Shown here piece after piece: positions 1 to 12,405 of a stretch of 64,000 bases of DNA; position 1 is the first letter of the stretch, and the number at the start of each line of letters is the position of its first letter. The position numbers and the translations under genes were made by a program. The notes under the pieces are model-generated. The model was not told where the DNA came from. It ran no database searches and saw only the letters and a list, made by a program, of their open reading frames with translations. The DNA lies in assembly GCA_015039465.1 (NCBI GenBank), contig MU130358.1, forward strand, positions 131,272-195,271, written 5' to 3'. The stretch comes from Phlegmacium glaucopus (lineage: Eukaryota; Basidiomycota; Agaricomycetes; Agaricales; Cortinariaceae).

Positions 1-241
1 AGAAGCTGCACTGGTATGTCTCATTCCTTACTCTACGCTTCTTTCAAACCTACTTGTACATGTATCGCTTCTCGTTCTTTGTTCATGTCTATTCTTTTTC
101 ACTGTTTCAGCTCTTCGATATTCTCTTCTTCAATACACCGGTGCATTTCCCTCTGCTTACGTATTTTCTATTTCACAGGATCTGGTCACTCGGTGGATCA
201 AGGATATTCCACTATTGCTTGAGCCTATTAAGGCTGCGTAG
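1..241 (+). CDS. 3' end of an unidentified gene (partial)
   Basis: This looks like the last three exons of a gene that starts before the window: 1-13 (in frame from base 2), 111-140 and 179-241. The two introns, 14-110 and 141-178, have GTATGT..CAG and GTGCAT..CAG borders. All junctions are phase 0, and the last exon ends in TAG at 239-241. The visible tail is 34 residues, rich in Leu, Ile and Phe, ending LLEPIKAA. I do not recognise the family. The first 13 bases could be read in another way, so the splice model rests on frame consistency only. Confidence 0.45.
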   Translation, partial: EAALVCLIPYSTLLSNLLVHVSLLVLCSCLFFFTVSALRYSLLQYTGAFPSAYVFSISQDLVTRWIKDIPLLLEPIKAA

Positions 242-1180
242 GCGAGGATCGATATCATTCCTTTACTTTAACGGAAGTTCGGAACAGCGTCTGGAAACGT
301 TCAATATTTTTGTGCTGTGCTACATAGGTGTGTGTATAGGTGTTTATGGTGGAAGTGACTCGAAGACGTTGTACAAATATTATATCGATGGAGTTTTTGA
401 ATAGATACATATCATGTTTGCAAATATGGATCAGCGAGATGTCTATCCTGGTATGTGGTACAATTTTGTGGGTCTTGATTTGTATGGTGGGTTAGAATGA
501 TTGAGGTTCACAACTCCTTATAGAATTAAACCTTAAGCTTTAAGCTTGAAGAGGGCTTCATTTGGAAAGATCGTCCTTCCTAGGGGCAGTCGATCGAGTG
601 TGGTTCACTGCACTTACAACGTTAACATAACAAAAAAAAGGAAACCGTGATGAAATTTTTGCAATGGATAAATCGAGGATAAAACCATTTTATTTTAGAA
701 AGAAACCCTATTTGCCTTGTCGATTCGAGCAAATCGGACTGACGACACTGGAAACTGAATACACTATTGTATATGGCTCGGGGTCCAGAAAGAGAAAGAG
801 AGAGGTCGATGAGTATCTACATTGGCGGACTGGCAGACAATAGTGCTATACCAGGAGTTAATAATGGGTGGCTTATATACAGGAAGGACAAATATATACA
901 TAACGAAGAAAATGCTACTACTAGTTTTAGGTGAGATGGAAAATGCACTGAGGATCGAAAGGATGGGTCATACATAACTTATTGAATAAAAGGGGAGAAA
1001 GGAGCATAAACGACCAAAAACCCAAGGAAAGAAACGATAGATATCAGGAGTATGGAGTGGGGATGTACCAATCGATGAGAACACCCCCCGAAACTCTGGA
1101 CCGGAGGTGATTTTATCGAAGATTGGGGTTAAGATTGTTTTTGAGTTTACACATAGTGAATAATTGTTCATGACCTGGAC
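242..1180. other. Intergenic stretch between convergent genes
   Basis: About 0.9 kb between the 3' end of the left-edge gene and the 3' end of the HMG-box gene. It should hold both 3' untranslated regions. I see no convincing coding exon, RNA gene or repeat. Confidence 0.6.
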
Positions 1181-1411
1181 TTATGGTCCTCCTCCTTCGG
1201 AGAAAGCCATTGTTTCATAAAAACCATTTGGTATCGAGGGAGTTGAAGAGGCCAAGGTAGCCGCATGTGCGCAGCCGCGGATAGTATTCTGAGCGTACGA
1301 GTGTGTGTTATTGAAATCAACTTGTGATGCTATAGCCATTTGCGCGCCACTATCGAGATGAGTATTCCAGAGGTCCCCGGTTGCTTGGTATAGACCATCG
1401 TCAATGAGCTG

Positions 1412-1442
<31 letters not shown>

Positions 1443-2638
1443 AGGGAAGAGGGAGGTGGCGTGAACTGCATCTCTCCAGTGATATATTCATGCATTATGC
1501 GCTCGTTAGTACCAGTGTTGTTGTCCAAGGCAGCCATTTCTAGCCCTAGATCGAAGTTCGAAAGGGGGATTTGGGATAGACCGTCCGACATGGATACGTC
1601 AGACGCGGAGCCTGATCCGCAGAAATAAGTCATGTTCTCTCCGTTCCAATTTGAAAGGGAGGAGGTAGAAGAAGAGGTGGATGCTATGGAAGGCCGCCGG
1701 TGTGCCAGGAAGTTGTTTGGAGAGAGCAATTCAGGAGTGTTGAACGAAGGGGAGGGCATAGGCATTTGTAAGCGCGAAGATAATGTCATAGTAGTTGGGG
1801 TGTACTGTTATATAGGCGTTTTTATGTCAGTCAGTTTTGAGAGGGAATCAAACACACCCAGATTTACCTGGTTACATGGAGATCCGATATCTTGTATATT
1901 GGGTGAAGATGCAGCTCCTGTCATAGAGGGTAGACTGACGGACGGCCTCAAACGCTTGTTCGGTGAATCTCCTACGGCGAAGCGCGGTACATAAGACATT
2001 CTGCGGGGCATTGGCTTTATCACGGACAGCATATGTTTAGGCGGGCTTCTGTTGATTGGGCTTCCTGACGGCGACTGGGGACGAGGATTGACTGGTTGGG
2101 CGATCGTCTTGCTTTCTTCCGGATTATTCTTGGGGGAGCGCACCTGGCGCCTCCTGGTTGCATTTTTCTTGGGTTGATACCTATAGTTCGGATACCTTTT
2201 CGCATGCTCGATACGTTCAGTAGCGGCACATTCTTTCCAATAGAGGCGTTCTTCTTTTGAAAGGCGATGCCACGCCTCGGCTGCTTGCTTTGAAAGACTT
2301 TTCTCTATCTCGCTTCCCGAGCTACGTCGTCCATGCTTTCCATCACGAGAGTGTTTACGAACGTAATCGCAGCGGAAAAGGATGAATTTGTTGCGCGGAC
2401 GAGCCACCCAGTTGGGGTCAGTGTGTTTATTGTCTCCCATGGCGGTTGCTGATGCAAAACCAGTACATCCATCCTGTTGGTCCAGCTCCAGTGGGAAGAT
2501 AGTCAATGTCGATGTGGAGCCAGTACCAGCAGAAGGAACATGGTTGGATTTCCTGTGACAGATGGGGTTTTGAACGGGTGGGAGAACTTCAATGTACTCT
2601 GCGTTATCGGGGGGTGCCCAGCCAGATAGCAAGGACAT
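1181..2638 (-). CDS. MATA_HMG-box transcription factor (Prf1/pcc1-like)
   Basis: A nuclear DNA-binding regulator of 464 residues in two exons, 2638-1868 and 1804-1181. The 63-nt intron (GTAAAT donor, CTGAC branch, CAG acceptor) contains an in-frame stop, so it must be removed. The HMG box covers about residues 77-157: an RPRNKFILFR start, then the Ser/Lys-rich stretch, AAEAWHRLSKEERLYW, and a closing HAKRYPNYRYQPKK. It is the sequence-specific MATA type rather than an HMGB type. A basic, proline-rich tail follows the box. The C-terminal half is Ser/Gln-rich with a His/Gln run encoded by a CAA/CAC tract near 1407-1440. Proteins of this class (Ustilago Prf1, Coprinopsis pcc1) control mating and fruiting genes. 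The exact orthology is inferred; the HMG call is firm. Confidence 0.85.
1407..1440 (-). repeat. Trinucleotide tract coding for poly-Gln/poly-His
   Basis: A short run of TTG and TGG triplets on the + strand reads on the coding strand as about seven Gln codons preceded by about four His codons, inside the C-terminal region of the HMG-box factor. Length variation between strains is likely. Confidence 0.8.
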
Positions 2639-3417
2639 AGGAAGGGTGTAAGCACGGTCAACTGGCCGCAGTGCCGCTTATTTATACATCGTAAAATCTG
2701 AGGAGGGCAAAATGATGTCGATCGTGATCGGCTCCTAATTTGTGCCAGGGGCCTCCACCGATCCAGCTTAGTTTCGATATTGTAATGCAGTCGCATAGCC
2801 TAGATCAGCTAATTAAAATGAAGAAAGTATCAAAAAGAGAGCATCTTCGATCTAGTTGGATGTGAAAGGCTCGTGCTACCAGTTTTGAACCTCAAGTTTC
2901 CACCCCAAGTTTTCGAGGGGTTCCAATAAAGGACCAGAACCTTCGGATTCAGTTAGGTTCCAGGAGGCTTCCGCGCGAACGGAATCAATTTAATTTTTTT
3001 GCACAGGAGATATTCCGGATGCATTGAACGGATGAAAAGGTTGCGGACCTACAAATATCATATGTTTTTTAATGCTGTGCATACTACGGATTGCAGCCTG
3101 AATAATTCGACACGTTCTGTCAGCCAATATAATGCACAATACCCGCAGAATTGTACACGTGACAATTTTGACAACAAAAATGATTACAGTATTTGTTCCT
3201 TTTTTAGCTCTTTGTCGTCAACCACCAGGGCCGTGCTAGCTGGCTTTATTTCTCAGGAGGCCCTCAATGTACTAATACTTGTGAAACCCTTTATTTTTTT
3301 TCCCATCTTGTCCTCCGATATCACGACATCACTAGTGCAACCACAGGCCCTAGGGTTTCGAGCACAATCTAGTAGGAGATATCCTCCTGTGGTACCTGAC
3401 CACAAAGAAAAATCGAT
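2639..3417. other. Divergent intergenic region
   Basis: A 779-bp gap between the divergent starts of the HMG-box gene and the membrane protein gene, so it should hold both promoters. I see no further gene. No TATA box can be assigned with confidence. Confidence 0.55.
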
Positions 3418-4248
3418 ATGGATCGTATAGTTGAAGAGGTTAACCTTGTTAGGCGGGAGGTACCTAAGATTAATGGATCATCGACCGGTGCGCCTACTTC
3501 TCAGCTTTATCCGTATGTTGAAAATGCTTACAGAGGTACCTCAGCTTTTATTGTGGTAGTTGTGGTGCTTGTTACCATAATTATTACATCCTCTTCACTC
3601 GTTATCTATCTTCTCAGAGACAGCCCACGGGATCAGGAGGCTCTACGTCGCCGGCGGTATAACGCGCAACCGCTAGGTGGTAGTGATCTTCCAAACCCCC
3701 GATATTCGCAAAAGTTGTCTTCATATCTTTGGGGATCAAAAGGCCGACATAATCCCCGGTCTGACAAATCCACACCCAGAAGCGGACAGGGTTGGATTCA
3801 AACAAATGACAGGGAATGGGATCTGGGCTCATCAGACGCTCTACGGTCCTCTGAAGGAAACCAATTAATCGCAATGTCAGAACAGAGATCGTCAGAGTTT
3901 TCAATCATCGAGCCGCGCATCTACACACCTCATGTGCATAGTCCTGCATCTGACACTGCATCGAGCATACACTACGATCCTCAGGATTTGCGCGGCATGC
4001 CTTATCCAGAACACTTCGCTCTATCTCCCCAGGCTACAATTCCCAGTATACAATCACAACTATGTTCTCCGACCTCATCCTCACCTCCATCGCCTGTTCC
4101 TCATCGAATAACAAGATCACCTGAACCCATCGCGAATACACCCTCTTATGACTCGGGCCACGATAGCGTTCAAGATTCCCTACCACAATCTTCAGCTCAA
4201 TCTCTGCCCACATTTAGAAGTGGTACCAAATTTTTCGAGTCCCTTTAA
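3418..4248 (+). CDS. Predicted single-pass membrane protein, unknown function
   Basis: An uninterrupted 276-residue frame from ATG to TAA. Residues 1-40 are hydrophilic. One strong membrane segment (about 42-66, rich in Val and Ile) is followed by a basic stretch with RRRR. The remaining 200 residues are low-complexity and rich in Ser, Pro, Gln and Thr, with several SPP/SP sites and no recognisable domain. By the positive-inside pattern the long tail is probably cytoplasmic. There is no signal peptide or cysteine-rich ectodomain. I do not recognise the family. The long open frame and typical gene composition support a real gene, but function is unknown. Confidence 0.65.
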   Translation: MDRIVEEVNLVRREVPKINGSSTGAPTSQLYPYVENAYRGTSAFIVVVVVLVTIIITSSSLVIYLLRDSPRDQEALRRRRYNAQPLGGSDLPNPRYSQKLSSYLWGSKGRHNPRSDKSTPRSGQGWIQTNDREWDLGSSDALRSSEGNQLIAMSEQRSSEFSIIEPRIYTPHVHSPASDTASSIHYDPQDLRGMPYPEHFALSPQATIPSIQSQLCSPTSSSPPSPVPHRITRSPEPIANTPSYDSGHDSVQDSLPQSSAQSLPTFRSGTKFFESL

Positions 4249-6935
4249 AAAAGTTCGTTTGGACTCTTCAACTGTTGTCATTGTAATCTACGCATTTCAC
4301 CTTTTTGCTATCGTAATATGGACATTGTACTTTTCTGATCTTCTTTTTCCTGCCTATTTTAGAGGAACGAGTTTGTGATAATACATATTGTGCTCATAAC
4401 TGCCGTTGTATCAGGACTTTTCTTTTTTTTCGCTTGTGTGGGCGACAAAAAGTGGAAATAACTTTCAAAAGCTGCACTCGAACTTGCTTGATCGATATCC
4501 TGTATCCATGCTATGTAGCGACTGTAAGTAACGAAGTTAGGGTTACTGTAACGGTTAAAGCCGGTAACTGTTCTGTAATTAAAATGGTCAGGGGCATCAG
4601 GGATCAATGCATCAGGCTTCTCTCTCTGCAAGCGAAGGATCTTTGCGAGCGCCTCTTCAGTACACGCTTGATTATCAGAATTGTTCTATTTACAACTTTA
4701 CTTGGTCTTCTTGATATTCACATTTTGCAAAACCTAACATTTGACGAAGAATTAGCAGTATATAACGAAGCTGCTGGAAATACATGTTGATGTTCACTGA
4801 TAATGCGACAACTCGGAATATTCTAGGACTAATTTGAATTACAACTACTCTCCCTGAGTGATTTGCTACATTTTGATCTTTTCCTTCGTTGTTTTTAACG
4901 TTTATTTAACAGTGAACGGTAGGCACGTGTGCCTTTTATATCCAACAATCGGACTTTATATACCCCATGTACTTTTAATAGTTTTATTGCGACTACTCCG
5001 ACTCTGTATATGTACATCTTGCAACTGACCCCTCTCTGATTTATAATTGAATTCTCGGAGTCTGGAATACGAGTCCCATGGATTAATTCAAAAATGAAGG
5101 ACTCGGAGCTTCAGACCATTTTTTCCTTTGGTCACAGTGGGAGAACTTAGAAGTGCCTTTTTTTTCTCCATTTCTCAAACCCCTTCCTATGTACAGTAAT
5201 ATGTAGCAACTCACAAAGTCGTACTACATGCTGGGTCACGTACATTTTTGCTAGACTTCAAGATCTGTGGCGTTCGGGGAAATTAGTGGAGAGAGAAGTC
5301 CCTACATAGCTCTTTTGCGGTTCGTATTTCAACATTTTGGGGATTCAATTGCCCTGCACCCTGGGTATACTTCTTGCAACTTGAGATGCAGCGGTACATG
5401 TTATTGTTCTTCTAGACTCGAAAGTTATGCCCCTTAAACTGCATGAGCTCAAATTGACGATCCTCCATATACGGCTTTGCGGATCCTAAGTCTATGGCGT
5501 TATTTACTACTCCCCCTATAACTGCACCCTTCCCCGATTGTACTGTCTGTCCTCTGCGATCCCTCATGATTACATGAGGTCTAACACCTACCAAGTTTTT
5601 AACACGCTACGCCACCCTTTTTTAGAATTTCGCTGCCCGATTTTTTTTTAAGTTCATCATTGTTTCAAGTATTTGGCATTGTTCTTTCCATCATGCATCA
5701 TCAATAGCAAAAAATCCCTTTTAGAAACACTCTCTATAAGCAGAACGATTCTCATTATACTTTGATTTTTGCCTGAAGTTGCAAAAAAAAAAAGGAAAGG
5801 TTTTCCTTCAAGCAATGTCTTAGTGCAATGCAATGTCAATGTGCATATGCGCGCACATGGTTGGGATCGGTACTAGCGGAAGCTCAGGCTCTCCGGCGCA
5901 GCCGATCTTGTTGTTTTTTTTTGCATAATATTGATATCGATCTCTGTGATATTCGTGTCCTATACCCCAACCATGGCTGATGGCTGCCGAGAGAAGCGGA
6001 CTTGGTTTGTTTTATTTTATTTTATCCGGCAGGTGGGAGTAGAAAGGCTCGAGGGAGAGAGGTACTTAGGACGCCGAACAGATTGCATAATTTATCAGCT
6101 AACTTCACAAGGAAGGTTGAGGCTGGTAAGGATCCACATATGTACTAAATGAGGTTTATTACACCCAAGTTTTGAACAGAAGGTTGATGGACCGGGTTAA
6201 AATCGGAGATGATATATGTAAACCAATTACAAGCTAGATTATCTACTAATACTATGTAAGTAACTGGTTGGTTTTATGACGACATCATGTGTATATGTAT
6301 GAAAAGGAAGAACTGTTAACTTGGTAACTAGTATTATGTAGGACAGACAGGATACATGTACGCCAGGTTGTAAAAATCCGATTAAATAGCCACGTTCGAC
6401 AAAATTCTGGGACCATGCATGGTGATTATTATGCGTTTGTTAGAATAATATGGGGGGGAGGAGCTCCACATGGAGGATAAGTCGAAACTACTATAGTAAC
6501 ATGCAAAAAAGCGGACATGCAAAAAAAACCGGCAATGGTTTGTACAACAAGAATCCCAGGGAGCGAGGAAAGAGTGATGATGGATTGGGAGTATGTGAAT
6601 ATGACGGAGAGTTGTGAGTTTAAGATAAGATCTTTGAGGCGATGCGAGGGAGTGATACGTACTGCGAAAGCAGGAAAGCTTTATAAAAAAAAAAAGGAGA
6701 GGAAGAAACTAAGAGAGCGAAATTGGCACATGGGAGGCGGGAAGAAATAAATAGAGGCTCAGGCCAAGAAGAAAAAGGCATGAGGAAAGCGAAAGAAAGC
6801 GGCGATTAAGGGGCGATATATTGTTTTATTGATGACGGGGAAAAAACCTGGAGAAACTGTGGGATGAATCGGAACAAACCTAGAAACCAAAAAAAAAATT
6901 AGTGGAACAATGCGAAGCGGGGTCGCGCGGAGGAT
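4249..6935. other. 2.7-kb stretch with no supported gene
   Basis: Only short frames occur here. One on the minus strand (5594-5412, about 60 residues) is flanked by plausible splice signals but matches nothing I know. The sequence has short A and T runs and is AT-rich compared with the flanking genes. I see no RNA gene or clear transposon. Confidence 0.5.
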
Positions 6936-8669
6936 TCAAAGGGTTTGAACCACGATTGATGTATCATCGATCCAGGCCCCATCCATCTCCAAAGTCAACA
7001 CTCTCGAAACCCCGAATTTGTCTTCACCTCCAATAGTCCGTCGGAGAAGTCTCAACGCCATATTATCTTGCTGGGACCAAGGTTTCGCATCTGTAACGCT
7101 TTCTGGAGGGTTCTGAGATACCATGCTGTTAGCCCAACTTTCTACGATCCGTATTTGACCTTCGCCTTCGCACAGATCTGAGAAACCATCTGAGGCTAGG
7201 ATGAGGAACCGAGGTAGAGGATTCATAGCAGCCGTCAGTTTGTTGATACTTCTAGATGGCTTCTTTGTAAGAGGGGTATCATTAGTCATAGTAGGGTATT
7301 GAAAGCTGGTGGAATTGCTATGGCCAGTGTCGAGTCGTCGATGGGTAATCTCGGGGTCGGCAGTGATATATGGTGGCGTCAAGTTCCGCACCAGAAATTC
7401 CTCCCATGGTGACGTATTATGGAATCCAGGAAATAGATTATACAGAATACGCCGAGTAAAAGCAGGATATTGCTTGAAGGGGATGTCTCCGAAACCTGGA
7501 TGCCAAGACAGATATAGTTGGTAAGCATATGCAAAATGTCTAAAGCTAGCTGAACAGCTTACATCTTGTTGGTGCCAGGGCACCGAGTACTCGGCGGTCC
7601 ACGACGCACTCCGGCTCTCCTGGGTGGCTTTTATGCACACGTGCGACTTCGGCATCGTTATCTCCATTATGAGTCACAGTGAGCACCTCGATGTTCCAAT
7701 CTTTGGCATCCTGACCTGGAGAAACGAGGACTAAAAAAAAACCAAGTAAGCGCCACGAGTCAGCAAAAAGACGGGTTCCGATCACAGCGCGTACAACAAA
7801 AAACTCTCGTGGTTGAAAGTGACATGTGCGAGTTTTTTGAAACAAAAATACACGACGACAAGTAAGATCCGGAAAAAAAACTCACTTGCTTGGCAATCAC
7901 CGAGATTAGCAACCCAGAGATCTTTGTGGTCGGGGTCGACGAGGGCGACGAGAGCGGTAGTCCCATACATACACAGCCTTGCTTTCCTCCAGTTTGCCCC
8001 TCCTTCGTGTTGGTCATTGACGATTTGGCGAATTTCAGCGTCTGTATACTTATCCAGGTTGTCTACAGATCCTCCGAATAGATCCAGCACATCGTGCGCG
8101 ATCGCGTCGTCGAACGCCGTGATAGCCTTTGTGAAAAGATCGGAGATGTACTCGGGGGTGTAATTACCGGTGTGAGTGGCTTCGTTCGCCTCTCTCAAGA
8201 AGTCGCGGACAATGATAGGCAAATGGTGAGCAACATGCTCGACAGTGACATCGCCAAGATGACCTGTTCAGAGGGAAAAGCGCAGGAGAAGGAGGGGGAG
8301 GAGGAAGTAGACAGTCAGGGCCACGTCGTGTCATCGTTGGGTTTTTTTTTGGCAGTATCCACACTTACCGTCAAAGACGCCTGTAAAAGTCCATAAGCGA
8401 CCATGCACCTCCAGTTGGGTAACTACATAGCGGTCCTGTGTCTTCGTTGTCGGAGATGGTTGAAAATTAATACTGTCTGCCTTGTATCTTCCTTCCGCCG
8501 GGTCGAGTTTGAGACTCTGAGGTTTGGCAAGAATCCTGAGCTCGCGCCAGAGGTCTTTTTCGTTGAGAACCTTATACGACCGCGGCCATGGTCCGTCTTC
8601 CGGGCCACATCTTGAACCTGGGATATCTTCAGAATAAGCCCATTTATACGAAGCGCGCTCGACAATCAT
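6936..8669 (-). CDS. PP2C-family protein phosphatase, pyruvate dehydrogenase phosphatase-like (PTC5-like)
   Basis: A metal-dependent Ser/Thr phosphatase of 468 residues. Exons are 8669-8369, 8263-7886, 7730-7563 and 7495-6936; every intron is phase 1. The family motifs appear once the introns are removed: GVFDGH at the first junction (metal site, about 98-102), NLGDCQA, LGALAPTRCFGD across the third junction, TPPYITADPEI, and LILASDGFSDL. GALAPTR, then FGD, then TAxPE is the pattern of mitochondrial pyruvate dehydrogenase phosphatases, which reactivate the PDH complex. The ATG at 8669 gives no obvious mitochondrial presequence. The frame stays open upstream and could encode a hydrophobic helix, so a longer N-terminus or a 5' intron (acceptor-like CTCAAG near 8690) is possible. 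The family call is firm; the substrate is inferred. Confidence 0.85.
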
Positions 8670-9183
8670 GGTCCAGAACTGGCGCCAAGCCTTGAGAAAG
8701 TATATTGCCCAAATGATTGCAAAAAGGTAGAGAGGGTGAGTAGGGGGGGTGGAAGGGAGGGGGGAGGTACGTATGATAAATCCGGCAGCTTTATTTAAAA
8801 GAGCGAATATGTTAAGTAACGACCACGCGGAAGGTCCGGCGTAAAGAGGAATCCTTCAATTGCCGCGGCGTAAATGGGCGGCTCAAAAAGGCCTGCACAC
8901 ATTGTAGTACGTGGGATCGTTTGTATAGATACAGCTCCGGCCTATTCGCACATTAAAATATACATAGAAATATCAAAGAATGTAGACTGTCAAAAATGCC
9001 AAACAATGTGGGGAAAAAGAAGAATGTCAATCCGGGGAAGGTAGTTTGTGTTATACTCATAAATAACACGCTAATATCAAAATAGACATTCAAAAGGGAG
9101 AAACCATCCACGTTTTAGACTGTTGAACCATATCGTCCGGTTACCCGTTACCGCCGTGCCGGTGGTCCAGGATGTTGGCCTAC
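8670..9183. other. Intergenic region upstream of the PP2C gene
   Basis: About 0.5 kb holding the PP2C promoter and the 3' end of the cysteine-rich membrane protein gene. A TTTAAATAAA-like element lies near 8795 on the minus strand. Nothing else is seen. Confidence 0.45.
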
Positions 9184-12100
9184 TTAAAAGGCTCCTTGAC
9201 GAAACGGATTACGCGATGATGAGCCACCAGTGTTCATGGGTTGAAGTAAAACTGCCATGTCCAAAGATGAACCTGAAGGGCCGTCGAGCAAGTGGAATTG
9301 CTGCTGCGATCCACCTATTGGATGCGTGTTTACAACGGGTGAAAGCCAATATGGCCCTTGACCTTGAGTTTGACTTATCAACGGCGGAGTTGCAGTTAAA
9401 GTTATCGGGGTCGTCGTTCGGATGAAGGATGATGACATCGCAGGAGGCTGCGGAGAGGCAGTACTGGCGGTGATTAATCCAGGACGGACGGACATCGCAT
9501 ACGCTTGGGCATCAGTAGGCAGGCTGCCTTTACTTTGATGAACCATCTGCAACGGCAATGATGGTGGAACTGCTTTCTCTTCCACATCAATCAGAACAGA
9601 AGTCTTCACCAGTTTCGATGGATCTCTTTTCAAGGGCTGCCGGGGTTCGGGGGTAAGCCTCTGATTGCCCGTGGCTTCAGAATACAACGAGTCCCGTTCG
9701 ATCCGGCGAGGATTATGGTGTTGATAATGGTCACCTATGCTGGGTAACGTAGATGGAGCCCTGCTAGATCTCGAATGTTCGTAGTGGCCAATGATGTTGT
9801 CCAAATCATCCGCAGTATGTCTTTGCATTGATTTATCCTCCACATCACGTAGTTTCTTCGGCTTAATATCCCGGCTGGGGATACGCGAGTGCGATGAGAT
9901 AGCAAGGGAATCGCGACGATGATGTTCGTCATGGTAAGCCATAGGTAGAACTTCAGCGTGATAAACATGTTTCTTCTTCCCGAAGAGTCGTTTCCTCAAT
10001 TGCTCCAAACGCCATCTCCATCCATTTCCACCATCAAGCTTCTTCGCACTAGCAAACATGGCAGTCCGCTTCGCTCTCTGCTTCCTCGCGCGCCTTCGCC
10101 AGAGCATAAGAATCACAATAAAAATAAATGCACAGCCGAGGGCCATGAGCAGAATTTCCCACCACGCCAACGAACGATGACCATTAATAACCACAGTAGG
10201 ATTTGTCAAACCCGTCGCACTGGGTATCGGAGCAGAAGAATTTGTGGAAGTTGGTACTTGTACCAACTCGGAAAGACAAATGCCTAATCCAGGAATAACA
10301 TCCGAGGATCCATTGCAATTCGCCGATACACACGATCCACCGCGTAATACCTGGGAAGAGCTCGAACATGCCAAACAATGACTAGGGCCAGAACTAGAAC
10401 AGCTTGAGCAACTCGAGTCACAGGCCTGGCATGATGAGGTGGTCTGGTCGAAGAACTGGGATTTGCTACAGGTTGGTAGGCAACGTCCAGATGTGAGAAC
10501 GGGAAGACTGCCTTGACATGTTGAACATTGGTTGAAAGAGGGTCCGGAGCAGCTGGCGCAATCGGGATGACACCTGATACAAGCACCGGAAGCAGTGAAA
10601 GTTCCAGTCGGGCAGGTGGAAACACATTGACCGGAAGAGGCAAGTTGATTAGAAGTACAAGTAAGGCAAAAATCGGCGGAGCCCAGACAAGTGCCGCAAG
10701 ATGATGAGCATGCTATACAAATTGTTGTTAGTCGATATCAAAAGCGAAACCAATAGAAAGCGTACGTGTGCAGGTCAAGTTATCTTGAGGTGAAACAAAG
10801 GTACCCGAAGGACAGCTCTCGACACATTTTCCCTGTGATAGGAAAAATCCGGGTAAACAACCGGTACACTGGAGTTGAGCAACCGTAGAGGCAACGTTAA
10901 AGTTCGGGATTTTGCACGATGTGCATTTGGCCCCACAAGCTAAGAAATCAATGAGTTCAAGTATTGCCAAGTTTATAAAAAGGAAATTCTCACTATCACA
11001 CTCCTGTTTATTGTTATCAGCGATCATTCCATTAGATCCTTCACAAACGCCGTTAGAGTCCGTGGCGACACAATTGCCATTGAACAGGGATTGTCCGGTG
11101 GCGCATACGATGCAGTTATTCGATGATGGACCATTGCAGGTACCGCATGACGGGGAACAAGGAGAGCATTGTTGGCCGGCACTGAACGATCCGTCCGGAC
11201 ATTGAGTTCCCCCTGATGTCACAGCCGGTAATGGAATGCACTTCGTTTTGTCATTTGCATTCTGGGTAAAGCCCTGTTTGCAAGCGACGCAGGTCGCTGT
11301 GCCATCTGCGCACTGAGAGCATCCAAGTTGACATACTAAGAGAATGTTTAGTCAAGAAAAAAAAAGGAAGATACTAAAACTTACCTTGACAATCACCAGT
11401 GGAAGTCAAAAAGAAGCCTGGCGCACACTGAGCACATGCTGTACCATTAGCAGCGTTGGTCCAGCCGGGGTTGCAAGTACACTGTCCGTTACTACCACAT
11501 TGTCCATTCAAACAATTGCAAGTCCCCGGTGCGTTGTTGACTATAGGAACCAAGCAGCGGCCGGATCCTGAAATACCCTGATCACAGGTCTTGCATCCAG
11601 AAGGACAAGGCTGACATGTTGGACCGAAGAATCCTTGGGCGCAGGTCTCGCAGGAGGAACCTGTGAAACCTGTAGGACAAGAACAAGTTGCGGAAGAAGA
11701 GCAAACACCAGATCCAGAGCACGGCGGTGAACATGCGGATGATTGAATATCCACAAGGGCGAGGGAATGAGATGCTTCCTGGGGAAGCTGGGAGACATCT
11801 GGGATTGCATCCCAAAATATGATGCGATTACTACCTGAGCCTGAAGTCACGGCCGCCCAAACATTGTTGGAAAGCGCTAAAGAGTTGGCTGGAAGGGGAA
11901 TTGAGGAGTTCACGAGTGGGGTGGAAGGTAGTTGTGAAAACGCCGCTTGCCCAGCGTAGGATGGATTAGAGTAAATTACAAGTCCTGGTTGGAGAGCAAG
12001 GTTGAGAGGAAGAGAGGAGACTGAAGCTGAATTAAAACCAGGAGACGGGGAAAGAGTGGCCGAAGAAGACGTTAAAACATTATGCAATAATTGTGGGTTC

Positions 12101-12405
12101 GTGGTGGACGTATATTGTCCCGGAAGTAAATGGATAGACGGAGCTCCTTGGGTTGAAAGCGTCGCGCCAACTAATTCAAAAAAAATCAAGGGTAATTCTA
12201 GTTGTTATCTAACTGGGAACGCACGCGTTATGTTGGCAAAACCTTGGAGACATTGACCTGCAACACATACGATAGAAGTCAAAGATTGCGCGACTGGCCG
12301 ACACGTCCAATGAGCCTCTTGAGAATGACGAGATATAACGGGGTACTTACCGACAAATGAAGCGCTAAAAGTAAAGTAGAGAACGACTAAGAGTCTCGAG
12401 AGCAT
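9184..12405 (-). CDS. Cysteine-rich type I membrane protein with EGF/furin-like repeats
   Basis: A 972-residue protein in six exons: 12405-12351, 12257-12225, 12170-11385, 11335-10994, 10939-10766 and 10712-9184, all introns phase 1. The order is: signal peptide (about 1-18, ending SASFVG); an N-terminal domain of about 170 residues without cysteine repeats; an EGF-like module (CSPPCSGSGVC then CSCPTGFTG); then many CxxC..C furin-like / growth-factor-receptor repeats (CxxCxxxCxxC spacing, TCPTGTF, CVACKQGF); a membrane helix (WWEILLMALGCAFIFIVILML) followed by RRRARKQRAK; and a cytoplasmic tail of about 300 residues rich in Ser, Pro and His. Exon 2 (33 nt) is the least certain. The layout suggests a surface receptor or sensor, but no kinase domain or known ligand module is present, so function is open. 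Confidence 0.8.

Noticed and set aside
1404..1994. Long plus-strand frames opposite the HMG-box gene, including a poly-Cys/poly-Trp start
   Set aside because: They are the antisense of the Gln/His repeat and exon sequence of the HMG-box factor and have no independent motif or splice support.
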